A stretch of 64,000 nucleotides of DNA from Bacillus_I endophytica_A (GCF_026790145.1 NZ_JALAMS010000001.1:62001-126000), one strand, 5' to 3'; shown: positions 1 to 8,711, counted from the stretch's first letter. A program made the numbers and translations. Notes: generated by a model from the sequence alone, not told the origin.

Positions 1-105
1 ACCGGATCTGGTTTGTACCAGCGTAGGGAAGTGTGAGAAACGTTTTTTAATCATCTAAAAATGTTTATTCAAACCACCCTTACGCTTGTATGGGTGGTTT
101 TTAGT
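1..105 (+). promoter_or_regulatory. TPP riboswitch (3' part) with terminator platform
   Basis: The first 33 bases match the conserved 3' half of the thi-box (TPP) aptamer: the CTGG/CCAG stem followed by GCGTAGGGAAG. The 5' half lies outside the window. An intrinsic terminator follows, with stem AAACCACCC (71-79) and GGGTGGTTT (92-100) and then TTAGTTTT. GCGTAGGG (21-28) can instead pair with CCCTTACGC (77-85) with one bulged T, which would consume the terminator's left arm; this is a likely antiterminator. The thiamine genes downstream agree with control by TPP. Confidence 0.9.
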
Positions 106-124
106 TTTCTAAAGAGGTGAAATT

Positions 125-745
125 GTGGCATTTTTATATGCGGTAACATCTGGAGAACAACCTTTTGAGAAGATAATTCGAAATATTAAATTTATTGATC
201 CGTACGTAGAACTTATTCAAATTAGAGAAAAGAAAAAGACAGCTCATGAGCTTAATGATCTTATTGATTCCATACTAAATCAAGGAATATCTCCAGCTAA
301 ATTAATTGTGAATGATCGCGTTGATATAGCTTTAGTAAGAGGATTAAGGGGAGTTCATCTTGCTTATCATAGCTTAAGTGTTAAAGATGTGAAGAAAGCT
401 TTTCCGCATCTTTATGTTGGAAAGTCTGTTCATTCGCTAGAAGAAGCAAAGCAAAGTGAGCAGGATGGAGCTGATTACGTTGTTTTCGGTCATTTATATG
501 AAACCTCTTCAAAAAAAGGAAAAAAGCCTCGCGGTGTACAGGAACTAGCTCAGATTGTTGAAGAACTATCTATCCCTGTTATTGGAATTGGAGGCATTAA
601 TATAAGCAACATAGGAGAAGTGAAAGAAACAAATGCTGCAGGCATTGCACTTATGTCCGGTTTGTTTCAAACAGAAGCTCCAGGTGAAACAGCTAGAGCT
701 TACTGGAATTTATTAAATGGGAGCGAACACTGTGAAAGAGTATGA
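125..745 (+). CDS. tenI: Thiazole tautomerase TenI
   Basis: TenI aromatises the thiazole phosphate carboxylate made by ThiG, the last step before coupling to HMP in thiamine synthesis. The 206-residue protein has the ThiE/TenI TIM-barrel signatures IQIREK (31-36), VNDRVDIA (62-69), VGKSVHS and GIGGI. The FGHLYET segment holds His123, matching the catalytic histidine of B. subtilis TenI (His122), and the ThiE-specific motif is absent. It starts at GTG with AAAGAGGTGA just upstream, and opens the TPP-regulated operon, overlapping thiO by 14 bases. Confidence 0.92.
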   Translation: MAFLYAVTSGEQPFEKIIRNIKFIDPYVELIQIREKKKTAHELNDLIDSILNQGISPAKLIVNDRVDIALVRGLRGVHLAYHSLSVKDVKKAFPHLYVGKSVHSLEEAKQSEQDGADYVVFGHLYETSSKKGKKPRGVQELAQIVEELSIPVIGIGGINISNIGEVKETNAAGIALMSGLFQTEAPGETARAYWNLLNGSEHCERV

Positions 746-1859
746 TGTAATAGTCATTGGAGGCGGTGTGATAGGCTGTTCCATTGCATATGAACTTGCC
801 AAACAACATAAAAAGGTCGCTGTTGTGGAGCAAGGAGAAATAAGCAGTGGTGCCTCACGAGCTGCTGCGGGTATTTTAGGAGCACAAGCTGAAATTGATG
901 AAGAAGGTCCTCTCTTGCAATTTGCGCTAAGTAGCCGAGAACTTTTTAAACATCGTGTAAACGAACTGAGAGAACTAACGGGAATTGACGCAGAGCTTAT
1001 CGAAAAAGGAGTATTAAAGGTAGCAACGACAGAGGACGGGTTCGAAGAATTGAAGAGGAAATTTAGCACCTATAAAAAATGGGATCCGTCTGTTGAATGG
1101 TTAACAACAAGTGAACTGAAAAAAAGAGAAACAATGCTTTCTTCAACAATTAAAGGTGGGATTTTCTTACCGAATGACGGGCAGCTTAATGCTTTTAAAT
1201 ATACAAAAGCTCTTGCATATGGCACAGCTGTTTATGGAGGAGATCTCTATGAACATTGTCACGTTTCTCAGATTATTGAAGAAAATGGGTATGTTAAAGG
1301 AGTTGTTACGTCACAAGGTACTTTTGCAGCTTCATCTGTTGTTGTCACAACAGGAGCATGGACAAGCAAGCTACTTCCATATGTAACAGAGAAAAAGGTT
1401 TATCCTGTTAAAGGAGAGTGTATGCTTCTTAAATCAAACAAACCGATTTTAGAGCATACCATTTATACACCAGAAGCTTTCTACATTGTCCCAAAAGCAG
1501 GAGGAAAACTTCTAGTCGGCGCAACAAGAACACCGCATACATTCGATAGAGCTGTTACGTTCGGAGGGATGAGCAAGCTTTTTGAAAAAGCGAAAGAGCT
1601 AATTCCTGAACTTTCTCACTCTGTTTTCTTAAAATCGTGGACAGGTCTGCGGCCTCAAACAGATGATGGATGGCCTTACTTAGGGGAAAGTCCTTATATG
1701 AAAGGTTGTTTTTTAGCATATGGACATTACCGAAACGGGATTTTACTCAGTGCTAAAACAGGAGAATTGATGAGAGATCTTATTAACGGTACTCAGCCAA
1801 AAGAGCATTTTTTTAACGCTTTCTCACCGGAAAGAGCTTACTCTTTGAAAGGAGGATAA
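732..1859 (+). CDS. thiO: Glycine oxidase ThiO
   Basis: FAD-dependent glycine oxidase that makes the dehydroglycine used by ThiG for the thiazole ring. The N-terminal Rossmann motif is VIVIGGGVIGCS, followed by the DAO-type fold and a C-terminal YGHYRNGILLS segment typical of ThiO. I prefer the GTG at 732, which has GGGAG eight bases upstream and yields 375 residues; an in-frame ATG at 717 would add five residues but has no ribosome-binding site. The gene overlaps the tenI end, as expected for translational coupling. Confidence 0.93.
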   Translation: MKEYDVIVIGGGVIGCSIAYELAKQHKKVAVVEQGEISSGASRAAAGILGAQAEIDEEGPLLQFALSSRELFKHRVNELRELTGIDAELIEKGVLKVATTEDGFEELKRKFSTYKKWDPSVEWLTTSELKKRETMLSSTIKGGIFLPNDGQLNAFKYTKALAYGTAVYGGDLYEHCHVSQIIEENGYVKGVVTSQGTFAASSVVVTTGAWTSKLLPYVTEKKVYPVKGECMLLKSNKPILEHTIYTPEAFYIVPKAGGKLLVGATRTPHTFDRAVTFGGMSKLFEKAKELIPELSHSVFLKSWTGLRPQTDDGWPYLGESPYMKGCFLAYGHYRNGILLSAKTGELMRDLINGTQPKEHFFNAFSPERAYSLKGG

Positions 1860-1862
1860 CAG

Positions 1863-2066
1863 ATGAACTGCAAGATAAACGGTGAAAATATTAAGGTAGA
1901 GCCACATATTAGTAATGTTTATGAACTTTTAGCAGCATATGGAATGGAAAACAAAATATTAGTTGTAGAGAAAAATGGAACAATCTTAGAAAAAGAAGAT
2001 CACATAAACGAAAATATTCAAGATGGAGACACATTTGAAATTGTGTCATTTGTTGGAGGAGGATAA
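1863..2066 (+). CDS. thiS: Sulfur carrier protein ThiS
   Basis: ThiS is the small ubiquitin-like sulfur carrier. Its C-terminal glycine is adenylated by ThiF, converted to a thiocarboxylate and used by ThiG. The 67-residue protein has the expected length and ends in VGGG, which supplies the essential C-terminal Gly-Gly. A GGAGG motif lies just upstream of ATG 1863, three bases after the thiO stop. thiG follows after two bases, so thiOSGF is translated as a tight unit. Confidence 0.95.
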   Translation: MNCKINGENIKVEPHISNVYELLAAYGMENKILVVEKNGTILEKEDHINENIQDGDTFEIVSFVGGG

Positions 2067-2068
2067 TA

Positions 2069-2836
2069 ATGTTAAAGATTGGTTCTTATTCATTTCAATC
2101 ACGTTTACTATTAGGTACAGGAAAATTTCCAAACTATGAGATTCAGAAAAAAGCAGTTGAGGCTTCAGAGACAGAGATTTTGACGTTTGCAGTTAGAAGA
2201 ATGAATATCTTTGATCAGGCACAACCGGATTTGCTAGAAGAGCTTAACGTTAAGAATTATACACTATTACCGAACACAGCGGGAGCGAAAACAGCTGAGG
2301 AAGCTGTTCGAATTGCTAAACTAGCCAAAGCTTCTGGACTTTGTGATATGGTAAAGGTTGAAGTAATCGGTTGTGACAAAACGCTTCTTCCAGATCCTGT
2401 AGAAACATTAAAAGCAAGCGAAGAGCTTTTAAAAGAAGGATTTACTGTGCTACCATACACTTCAGATGATGTTGTATTAGCAAGAAAGTTAGAGGAATTA
2501 GGAGTACATGCCATTATGCCAGCAGCAGCTCCAATTGGTTCAGGACAAGGAATTCTTAATGAGCTGAACTTAAGTTTTATTATTGAACAAGCAAATGTAC
2601 CTGTTATTGTAGATGCAGGGATTGGTACAGCTTCTCATGCAGCACGCGCAATGGAACTAGGTGCAGATGGGGTTCTTTTAAATACGGCTGTATCAGGAGC
2701 TAATGATCCAGTTTTGATGGCAGAAGCAATGAGAGATAGTATTATAGCTGGGCACAAAGCATTCAGAGCAGGTCGTATTCCAGCGAAGCGATATGCTACA
2801 GCGAGTAGCCCAAAGGAAGGGATGACAGTTAGTTAA
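2069..2836 (+). CDS. thiG: Thiazole synthase ThiG
   Basis: ThiG condenses deoxyxylulose phosphate, dehydroglycine and ThiS-borne sulfur into the thiazole ring. The 255-residue TIM-barrel protein keeps the Schiff-base lysine K96 in DMVKVEVIG, the PNTAGA segment (69-74), and the phosphate-binding DAGIGTASHA and VLLNTAVSGA loops. Length equals the family norm. It overlaps thiF by one base in TAATG. Confidence 0.96.
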   Translation: MLKIGSYSFQSRLLLGTGKFPNYEIQKKAVEASETEILTFAVRRMNIFDQAQPDLLEELNVKNYTLLPNTAGAKTAEEAVRIAKLAKASGLCDMVKVEVIGCDKTLLPDPVETLKASEELLKEGFTVLPYTSDDVVLARKLEELGVHAIMPAAAPIGSGQGILNELNLSFIIEQANVPVIVDAGIGTASHAARAMELGADGVLLNTAVSGANDPVLMAEAMRDSIIAGHKAFRAGRIPAKRYATASSPKEGMTVS

Positions 2837-3855
2837 TGACTCGTTACTCAAGACAAGAGCTTTTTGCTCCAATTGGAAAGAAAGGACAAGGGAATATTGC
2901 GAAAAAACATGTGCTTATGATTGGAGCAGGAGCACTTGGTACTGGCAATGCAGAAGCGCTAGTACGAGCAGGCATTCGTAAACTCACCATTGTTGACCGA
3001 GATTACGTAGAATGGAGTAATCTTCAGCGTCAACAGCTTTATACAGAGCAGGATGCGAAAGAACAAACGCCAAAAGCTATTGCTGCTAAAAAGCGATTAG
3101 AACAAATTAATAGTGAAGTAGAAATAGAAGCACACACGCTTGATGTTACTTCCCTTGAATTAGAAAGTCTCTTAAAACAAGATTCTGTTGATTTAATTAT
3201 GGATGCTACAGATAACTTTGATATTCGCTTTATTATTAATGATATGGCACAGCGTGAAAATATTCCGTGGATTTATGGAGCATGTGTTGGAAGTTATGGT
3301 CTTTCATATACTATTTTACCTGGAAACACTCCTTGTCTACATTGTTTAATGAAGACTGTACCGCTTGGCGGTGCAACATGTGATACAGTTGGAATTATAG
3401 CTCCCGCTGTTATGATGGTTACGGCTTATCAAATGGCAGAGGCAATGAAGATTCTTGTAGAAGATTTTGAAGCCGTTAATCGTAAACTTGTTTCATTTGA
3501 TTTATGGAAAAACCAGCAAACAGCTATTTCCGTTGACAAGCTAAAAAGGGATGACTGCCCGTCTTGTGGCATATCTCCACTCTATTCACATCTAAAATAT
3601 GAAAATCAGCTTAAAACAGCCGTACTTTGTGGGAGAGACACAGTTCAGATTCGTGTGCCGAAAAGAGAAGAAGTAGACTTAATGAGAATTGAGAAAGACT
3701 TGAGTTCAACACATACCGTAAAGCGAAATCCATTTTTACTTTCTTTTGAAGAGGGAGACATCCGCATTGTCCTTTTTAAAGATGGACGCGTATTTTTACA
3801 CGGTTTAAAAGATATTAAAGAAGCAAAGAAAGTTTATCACCGTTATTTTGGATAG
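2836..3855 (+). CDS. thiF: ThiS adenylyltransferase ThiF (MoeB/ThiF family)
   Basis: E1-like enzyme that adenylates the ThiS C-terminus. It has the nucleotide-binding GAGALG (30-35), the DATDNFDIRF segment, zinc-binding cysteine pairs CLHC and CPSC, and the conserved Cys of GGATCDTVG. The C-terminal extension of about 80 residues is not a recognisable rhodanese domain. No terminator directly follows; a hairpin at 3992-4022 may end the operon. Confidence 0.93.
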   Translation: MTRYSRQELFAPIGKKGQGNIAKKHVLMIGAGALGTGNAEALVRAGIRKLTIVDRDYVEWSNLQRQQLYTEQDAKEQTPKAIAAKKRLEQINSEVEIEAHTLDVTSLELESLLKQDSVDLIMDATDNFDIRFIINDMAQRENIPWIYGACVGSYGLSYTILPGNTPCLHCLMKTVPLGGATCDTVGIIAPAVMMVTAYQMAEAMKILVEDFEAVNRKLVSFDLWKNQQTAISVDKLKRDDCPSCGISPLYSHLKYENQLKTAVLCGRDTVQIRVPKREEVDLMRIEKDLSSTHTVKRNPFLLSFEEGDIRIVLFKDGRVFLHGLKDIKEAKKVYHRYFG

Positions 3856-3860
3856 AGTAA

Positions 3861-3889
3861 TTGACTAAAAATTGAAAAAAATCTAGAAT
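3861..3889 (+). promoter_or_regulatory. Sigma-A promoter for yheI-yheH
   Basis: TTGACT (3861-3866), 17 bases, TAGAAT (3884-3889). This near-ideal vegetative promoter begins six bases after the thiF stop and predicts a leader of about 170 nucleotides before yheI. Confidence 0.7.
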
Positions 3890-3991
3890 AAAGCTATCTT
3901 ATATTTAGAAAACGATTTTAGTATAGAAGAGATAAAAGCCATTATCTTCTCATACAATAATAAAGTTGTTTTCTTTTGAAAGATAGGTAAG

Positions 3992-4023
3992 GACATCGCT
4001 TTAAAAGACGATGTCTTTTTTTA
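3992..4023 (+). terminator. Intrinsic terminator / possible attenuator in the yheI leader
   Basis: GACATCG (3992-3998) pairs with CGATGTC (4009-4015), followed by seven T. It lies downstream of the yheI promoter and upstream of its start codon, so it can terminate thiF readthrough and may also attenuate the exporter operon. In B. subtilis bmrCD is controlled by a leader-peptide attenuator, but no convincing leader peptide with a ribosome-binding site is visible here. Confidence 0.75.
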
Positions 4024-4064
4024 TGGCAGATATTATCCATAAAATAACAGGGAGGAGAGAAGGC

Positions 4065-5816
4065 ATGTTTTCAGTTTTAGGTAAACTATCATGGTTTTTT
4101 AAAAAGTATTGGAAAAGGTATACAAGCGTCCTGCTCTTGCTACTTTTAGCAAGTATTTTAGATGTCCTGCCGCCTAAAATACTTGGAGTCGTAATCGATA
4201 GCATTGGGGCAGGCACGTTAACCTCTCCCTTTTTAGAAAATAGGATTTTCTTTCTAACAGTGATTGCCATTATCGTTTATATTATTACATACATTTGGAT
4301 GCGTCAGCTTTTTGGAGGCGCTAATATTCTTGAGCGTGTTTCACGAACTAAGCTGATGAATCATTTTTTAAAGATGTCTCCTCCTTTTTATGAGCGTAAC
4401 CGAACAGGAGATTTAATGGCGAGAGCAACAAACGATGTAAAAGCAGTTGCTGCAACAGCTGGATATGGGATTTTAACACTTATTGATTCAACCGTTTTTA
4501 TGCTTACAGTTCTTGTCATGATGAGTGTAACAATTAGTTGGAAGCTTACAATTGCTGCTGTCTTTCCTTTACCGATTATGGCTTTTTGTATTAGCAAACT
4601 TGGTACAAAAATTCATCATCGCTTTATTAGAGCACAAGATGCTTTTGGAAAAATGAATGACAAAGTTCTTGAATCTGTAGAAGGAGTACGGGTCGTTCGA
4701 GCTTATGTTCAAGAAGAACATGAAATAATGAAATTTCATGAAATGACAGAGGAAGTTTACAACCGAAATCGCGAAGTAGCTCAAATTGATGCCCTTTTGG
4801 CACCGCTTGTGAAAATTTTAGTTGGCGTAAGCTATTTAATTGGGCTTGGATATGGAACATATCTTGTTTTTCATAGAGAATTAACACTAGGGGAGCTTGT
4901 TTCGTTCAACGTTTATCTTGGAATGATGATTTGGCCAATGTTTGCCATTGGAGAACTCATTAACATAATGGAGCGCGGAAATGCGTCCGTTGATCGTGTA
5001 AATCAAATTCTCCAGCAGAAAGAAGATATAAAAAATAACGCTATTCTTCAGCATGTAGAAGTGCCAGCTCCAATTGAATACAAGCATTTATCTTTTTCTT
5101 ACCCTACATCACCAAAACCTGTTTTAAACAATATCTCATTTACGGTCTATAAAGGAGAAACGATTGGGATTGTTGGACGAACTGGAAGTGGAAAAACAGC
5201 GCTTATTCAACAGCTTCTTCGTCAATACCCGCTTGGCTCAGGAGATCTTTTAATAGGAGATGTACCAATTCAGCATATTGCTTTAGAACGTTTGCAAAGC
5301 TGGATTGGATATGTACCACAGGAGCATGTCCTGTTTTCAAAAACAGTAAAAGAGAACCTCTTGCTTAGTAAAGAGACGGCAAGCGATGAAGAGGTAGAAG
5401 AAGCAATAAAATTGGCTGCTTTTGATAAAGATATCCCGTTTTTAAGCAAAGGACTTCATACGCTTGTTGGTGAAAAAGGCGTGGCGCTGTCAGGAGGGCA
5501 AAAACAGCGTTTATCAATTGCAAGAGCTCTTTTACGTAATCCTCAAATTCTCATTTTAGATGATTCTTTATCTGCTGTTGATGCAAAGACAGAAGAACAA
5601 ATTATTCGTAATCTAACGAGAAAACGAAAAGGAAAAACAACATTTATCATTACGCATCGTTTATCAGCAGTTGAGCATGCTGATCATATTTTAGTGCTTG
5701 AAGATGGGCGTATTATCCAGGAAGGAACACATAAGGAACTGAAACAACGAGAAGGATGGTACAGAGAGCAGCACATAAGGCAGTATTTAAAAGAAGAAAG
5801 TGAGGTGAAAGGATGA
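4065..5816 (+). CDS. bmrC: Heterodimeric ABC exporter subunit BmrC/YheI-like
   Basis: One half of a BmrCD-type multidrug exporter in the cytoplasmic membrane. Starting at ATG 4065 with GGGAGGAGAG upstream it has 583 residues, close to B. subtilis YheI. An N-terminal six-helix domain is followed by an ATPase domain with Walker A GRTGSGKT, signature LSGGQKQR and Walker B LILDDS. The residue after the Walker B aspartate is Asp rather than the catalytic Glu, as expected for the degenerate site of this exporter class. An earlier ATG at 4011 lies inside the leader terminator and is rejected. The stop overlaps yheH by four bases. Confidence 0.9.
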   Translation: MFSVLGKLSWFFKKYWKRYTSVLLLLLLASILDVLPPKILGVVIDSIGAGTLTSPFLENRIFFLTVIAIIVYIITYIWMRQLFGGANILERVSRTKLMNHFLKMSPPFYERNRTGDLMARATNDVKAVAATAGYGILTLIDSTVFMLTVLVMMSVTISWKLTIAAVFPLPIMAFCISKLGTKIHHRFIRAQDAFGKMNDKVLESVEGVRVVRAYVQEEHEIMKFHEMTEEVYNRNREVAQIDALLAPLVKILVGVSYLIGLGYGTYLVFHRELTLGELVSFNVYLGMMIWPMFAIGELINIMERGNASVDRVNQILQQKEDIKNNAILQHVEVPAPIEYKHLSFSYPTSPKPVLNNISFTVYKGETIGIVGRTGSGKTALIQQLLRQYPLGSGDLLIGDVPIQHIALERLQSWIGYVPQEHVLFSKTVKENLLLSKETASDEEVEEAIKLAAFDKDIPFLSKGLHTLVGEKGVALSGGQKQRLSIARALLRNPQILILDDSLSAVDAKTEEQIIRNLTRKRKGKTTFIITHRLSAVEHADHILVLEDGRIIQEGTHKELKQREGWYREQHIRQYLKEESEVKG

Positions 5817-7816
5817 AAACAGCAAGTCGTTTATGGAACTATGCGTTAACACAAAAGAAACTTATTATACTTTCTCTCCTCATGCTAATTGTAGCGGTTT
5901 CCTGTGAGCTTTGCGGTCCATTTCTGGCTAAACGAATGATTGATTATCATATCTTAGGAATTGAAAATGGATGGGTCGAAGTAGATGAAAAAGATGGAGC
6001 AGTTCACTATAATGATGCATGGTATGAAAGGCGAGACAGAGTTCAACAGTACAAAAATAGGGACGTTGCAGAAGTCCTATTAGTTGGGCGCTCTTATTAC
6101 TTTGTTCCTGAAGAAGTTCAAAAAGGTGGCGTTCGCTCTGTTGAAGATGGAATCTTAACAGTAAAGAGTGATAAGAAAGAGAGTCAATATAAAGCTGAAA
6201 AGTTAACAGGAAGTGAAGTGCTTTCTTTTTATAAGGAAGAAACAAAACCAATTGTTTGGTTAATGAGCGTGTACTTTTTCCTTCTTGTTGTAGCATCTGT
6301 ACTCCACTTTGGTCAGCGTTACTATTTGCAGGTTAGTTCCCATCGCATCATTCAGAAGATGAGAGAAGACGTCTTCTTTCATACGCAGAAGCTTCCTGTA
6401 TCGTATTTTGACCGTTTTCCAGCAGGACAAATCGTTTCACGCATCACAAACGATACAGAAGCAATTAGGGAACTTTATGTGACCGTTCTCGCCACGTTTG
6501 TAACAAGTATCGTCTATATTATAGGAGTTTTTGTTGCGCTATTTATTTTAGATCCGAAACTAGCTTTTGCCTGTTTTGTTATTTTTCCTATTCTTTTCAT
6601 TTGGGTTGTTCTTTATCGTAAGTTTGCCTCTTTTTACAATTACCGAATTCGAACAAGAATTAGTGAACTGAATGGATCTATTAATGAATCAATTAACGGA
6701 ATGACTATCATTAGAGCTTTTGGAAAACAAAAGATGTTTCAAAAAGAATTTGAGGATATTAATAGAGATCATTTTACTTATCAAAACAAACTCAACTCTT
6801 TAAATGCCTTAACATCGTATAATCTTGTGGGCTTTTTACGAAATATTACGTTCGTTCTTATTATCTGGTATTTTGGAGGAGGATCTATTAATGGAGGAAG
6901 CATCATAACAATTGGAATTTTATATGCTTTTGTTGATTACATTAATCGACTCTTTGAACCTCTTACAGATATTGTGAATCAGCTTTCTAATTTAGAGCAA
7001 GCCCGTGTTTCTGCCTCGCGTGTGTTCGAATTTTTAACAGAAAAAGAGGAGAAGTATGAAGTTGGAAAAAGAAAGAAGTATGTAGGAGAAGTAGCTTTTC
7101 ATAACGTTTCATTTGGCTATAAAGAAGGAGAGGAAGTGCTACATAACATTACTTTTAAAGCACAGCCAGGAGAAACAGTGGCGCTTGTTGGACACACTGG
7201 ATCAGGTAAAAGCTCTATGATGAATATCCTTTTCCGCTTTTATGATGTTCAAAAAGGGAAAATTACCATCGATGGAGAGGATATATCAACGATCTCGAAA
7301 CAAGAACTTCGAAAAAATATGGCTATTGTTTTACAAGACCCCTTTTTATTCAGCGGAACAGTTAAGGAAAACATCACGCTTAATGAACAAAATATTGATG
7401 ATAAAAAAGCCTTTCTGGCTATTAAAGCTGTAGGGGGAGAAGGCATTATACGAAAGTTAAAAGGCGGGATGAACGCACGCGTCACAGAGAGGGGCACAAT
7501 GTTTTCAACAGGAGAAAGACAGCTTCTATCATTTGCTCGTGCTCTTGCTTTTAATCCGTCTATCTTAGTTCTCGATGAAGCAACAGCAAATATTGATACT
7601 GAAACAGAAAGCGTTATTCAGCATGGACTTGATGTTTTAAAGAAAGGAAGAACAACGTTTATTATTGCTCATAGACTTTCAACAATTAAAGAAGCAGATC
7701 AGATTCTTGTTTTAGATAAAGGAAAGATTGTAGAGCATGGAAATCATGAAGAACTGATGAAAAAAAGAGGCATCTATTATGGGATGTATAAAACACAAAA
7801 AGGAGAAGCAAGTTAA
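5813..7816 (+). CDS. bmrD: Heterodimeric ABC exporter subunit BmrD/YheH-like
   Basis: Partner of the preceding subunit, 667 residues, begun in an ATGA overlap. Between the first and second membrane helices there is a hydrophilic insert of roughly 100 residues (about 45-145), matching the extracellular domain typical of BmrD. The ATPase domain has Walker A GHTGSGKS and a canonical Walker B with glutamate (LVLDEATANID), but its signature is FSTGERQ rather than LSGGQ. The variant signature would face the degenerate YheI Walker site, leaving one competent ATP site. A terminator follows at once. Confidence 0.9.
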   Translation: MKTASRLWNYALTQKKLIILSLLMLIVAVSCELCGPFLAKRMIDYHILGIENGWVEVDEKDGAVHYNDAWYERRDRVQQYKNRDVAEVLLVGRSYYFVPEEVQKGGVRSVEDGILTVKSDKKESQYKAEKLTGSEVLSFYKEETKPIVWLMSVYFFLLVVASVLHFGQRYYLQVSSHRIIQKMREDVFFHTQKLPVSYFDRFPAGQIVSRITNDTEAIRELYVTVLATFVTSIVYIIGVFVALFILDPKLAFACFVIFPILFIWVVLYRKFASFYNYRIRTRISELNGSINESINGMTIIRAFGKQKMFQKEFEDINRDHFTYQNKLNSLNALTSYNLVGFLRNITFVLIIWYFGGGSINGGSIITIGILYAFVDYINRLFEPLTDIVNQLSNLEQARVSASRVFEFLTEKEEKYEVGKRKKYVGEVAFHNVSFGYKEGEEVLHNITFKAQPGETVALVGHTGSGKSSMMNILFRFYDVQKGKITIDGEDISTISKQELRKNMAIVLQDPFLFSGTVKENITLNEQNIDDKKAFLAIKAVGGEGIIRKLKGGMNARVTERGTMFSTGERQLLSFARALAFNPSILVLDEATANIDTETESVIQHGLDVLKKGRTTFIIAHRLSTIKEADQILVLDKGKIVEHGNHEELMKKRGIYYGMYKTQKGEAS

Positions 7817-7848
7817 AAAAGGAAAGCCCATTGGGCTTTCCTTTTTTT
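7815..7848. terminator. Bidirectional terminator between yheH and yheG
   Basis: A nearly perfect palindrome, GGAAAGCCCA/TTGGGCTTTCC, is flanked by A-runs on the left and T-runs on the right, so it can end both the rightward yheH and the leftward yheG transcripts. Confidence 0.88.
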
Positions 7849-8470
7849 AATAGCAAATACCAACACGGCAGTAAGGATAATTGCTTTCTAATAGCTCGTT
7901 ATAAACAAATTTCGCTGTATCTCCTGCTGTAATGAGCTTTCCGTCTTTTGGTAGCATGTTCTTCTCAGCTCGAATCACTTGGTCTGTTTCGCCTCCATCT
8001 GGAAGGTATGTTGGACAAACAATAGTCCATTTTAAAGAAGTATCAGCGAGAGCTTTATATACTTTCAGATGTTCTTCAGCTGCTCGAGTTGTTTTCTGTT
8101 TTGATTCACTTGATTGGAACCGGTACAAAGCAGGTTGCAGGCGAGATTGTAATATCCCTGCTGTCCCAACTGTAACAATCTTAGAAATATCATATTCATA
8201 CATTGCTTCAATAATGTGAGGTATTGCAACACTTAATGTTGTAGCACCATCTGTATTAAGCGCACTTAATATAGCATGAGTATCTCTTATTGTATTTTTT
8301 ACATCTTGACTATTTTTAGCATCGCCTTTCACTATTGTAAGAGACTTATGAGCTTGTTTTATGCGACTTTCATCTCGAACAAGTGCAGTAACTTCATGTC
8401 CTTCTTCAAGAAGTTTATTAAGAAGGGAAGAACCAACTCGACCAGTTGCTCCGAATAAGGCAACTTTCAT
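7847..8470 (-). CDS. yheG: NAD(P)-binding Rossmann protein YheG-like (NmrA/SDR type)
   Basis: Predicted cytoplasmic NAD(P)-dependent oxidoreductase of the atypical SDR/NmrA group. The 207-residue protein starts with the dinucleotide motif KVALFGATGRVGSSL and has the length of B. subtilis YheG; substrate is unknown. The ATG at 8470 is chosen because AGAGGTG lies seven bases upstream; an in-frame GTG at 8479 is part of that ribosome-binding site. Its position between yheH and sspB matches B. subtilis. Confidence 0.8.
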   Translation of the reverse strand: MKVALFGATGRVGSSLLNKLLEEGHEVTALVRDESRIKQAHKSLTIVKGDAKNSQDVKNTIRDTHAILSALNTDGATTLSVAIPHIIEAMYEYDISKIVTVGTAGILQSRLQPALYRFQSSESKQKTTRAAEEHLKVYKALADTSLKWTIVCPTYLPDGGETDQVIRAEKNMLPKDGKLITAGDTAKFVYNELLESNYPYCRVGICY

Positions 8471-8585
8471 TTTATTCACCTCTTTGACTTAAATTTAATG
8501 TTTTTCAGCTTATCATACAGCCAAGAAGAATGATGTAAAAGAAAAGGCTCTTTTCTAGAAGTCAAATGTTTATTATGTATACTGA

Positions 8586-8634
8586 TGTCGAATCTACACT
8601 AAGATTGTACTACTTTGCTACTTTTTTGTACATT
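8586..8634 (+). promoter_or_regulatory. Possible Spo0A box and weak promoter
   Basis: TGTCGAA (8586-8592) is a perfect core 0A box. It is followed by TTGTAC (8605-8610), 18 bases and TACATT (8629-8634), a weak sigma-A-like promoter. The only downstream reading frame on this strand is a micro-ORF at 8652. A seven-base motif occurs often by chance, so this is tentative. Confidence 0.25.
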
Positions 8635-8651
8635 TTTAGGGGGACTGAAAA

Positions 8652-8711
8652 TTGACGATTAACGGTAAATCCAATATAAGTAAAAACAAAAGAAGCCCTA
8701 AGCAACCTTAG
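8652..8711 (+). CDS. Candidate 19-residue micro-ORF
   Basis: TTG start with AGGGGG eight bases upstream, encoding the basic peptide MTINGKSNISKNKRSPKQP. I recognise no family. The stop codon sits within the minus-strand sspB terminator stem. Support is only the strong ribosome-binding site, the basic composition and a weak upstream promoter with a 0A-like box. It could be spurious. Confidence 0.2.
   Translation: MTINGKSNISKNKRSPKQP

Noticed and set aside
4011..4064. Longer N-terminus for yheI starting at ATG 4011
   Set aside because: The ATG is part of the right arm of an intrinsic terminator and has no ribosome-binding site; ATG 4065 has GGAGGAGAG and aligns with the known start.
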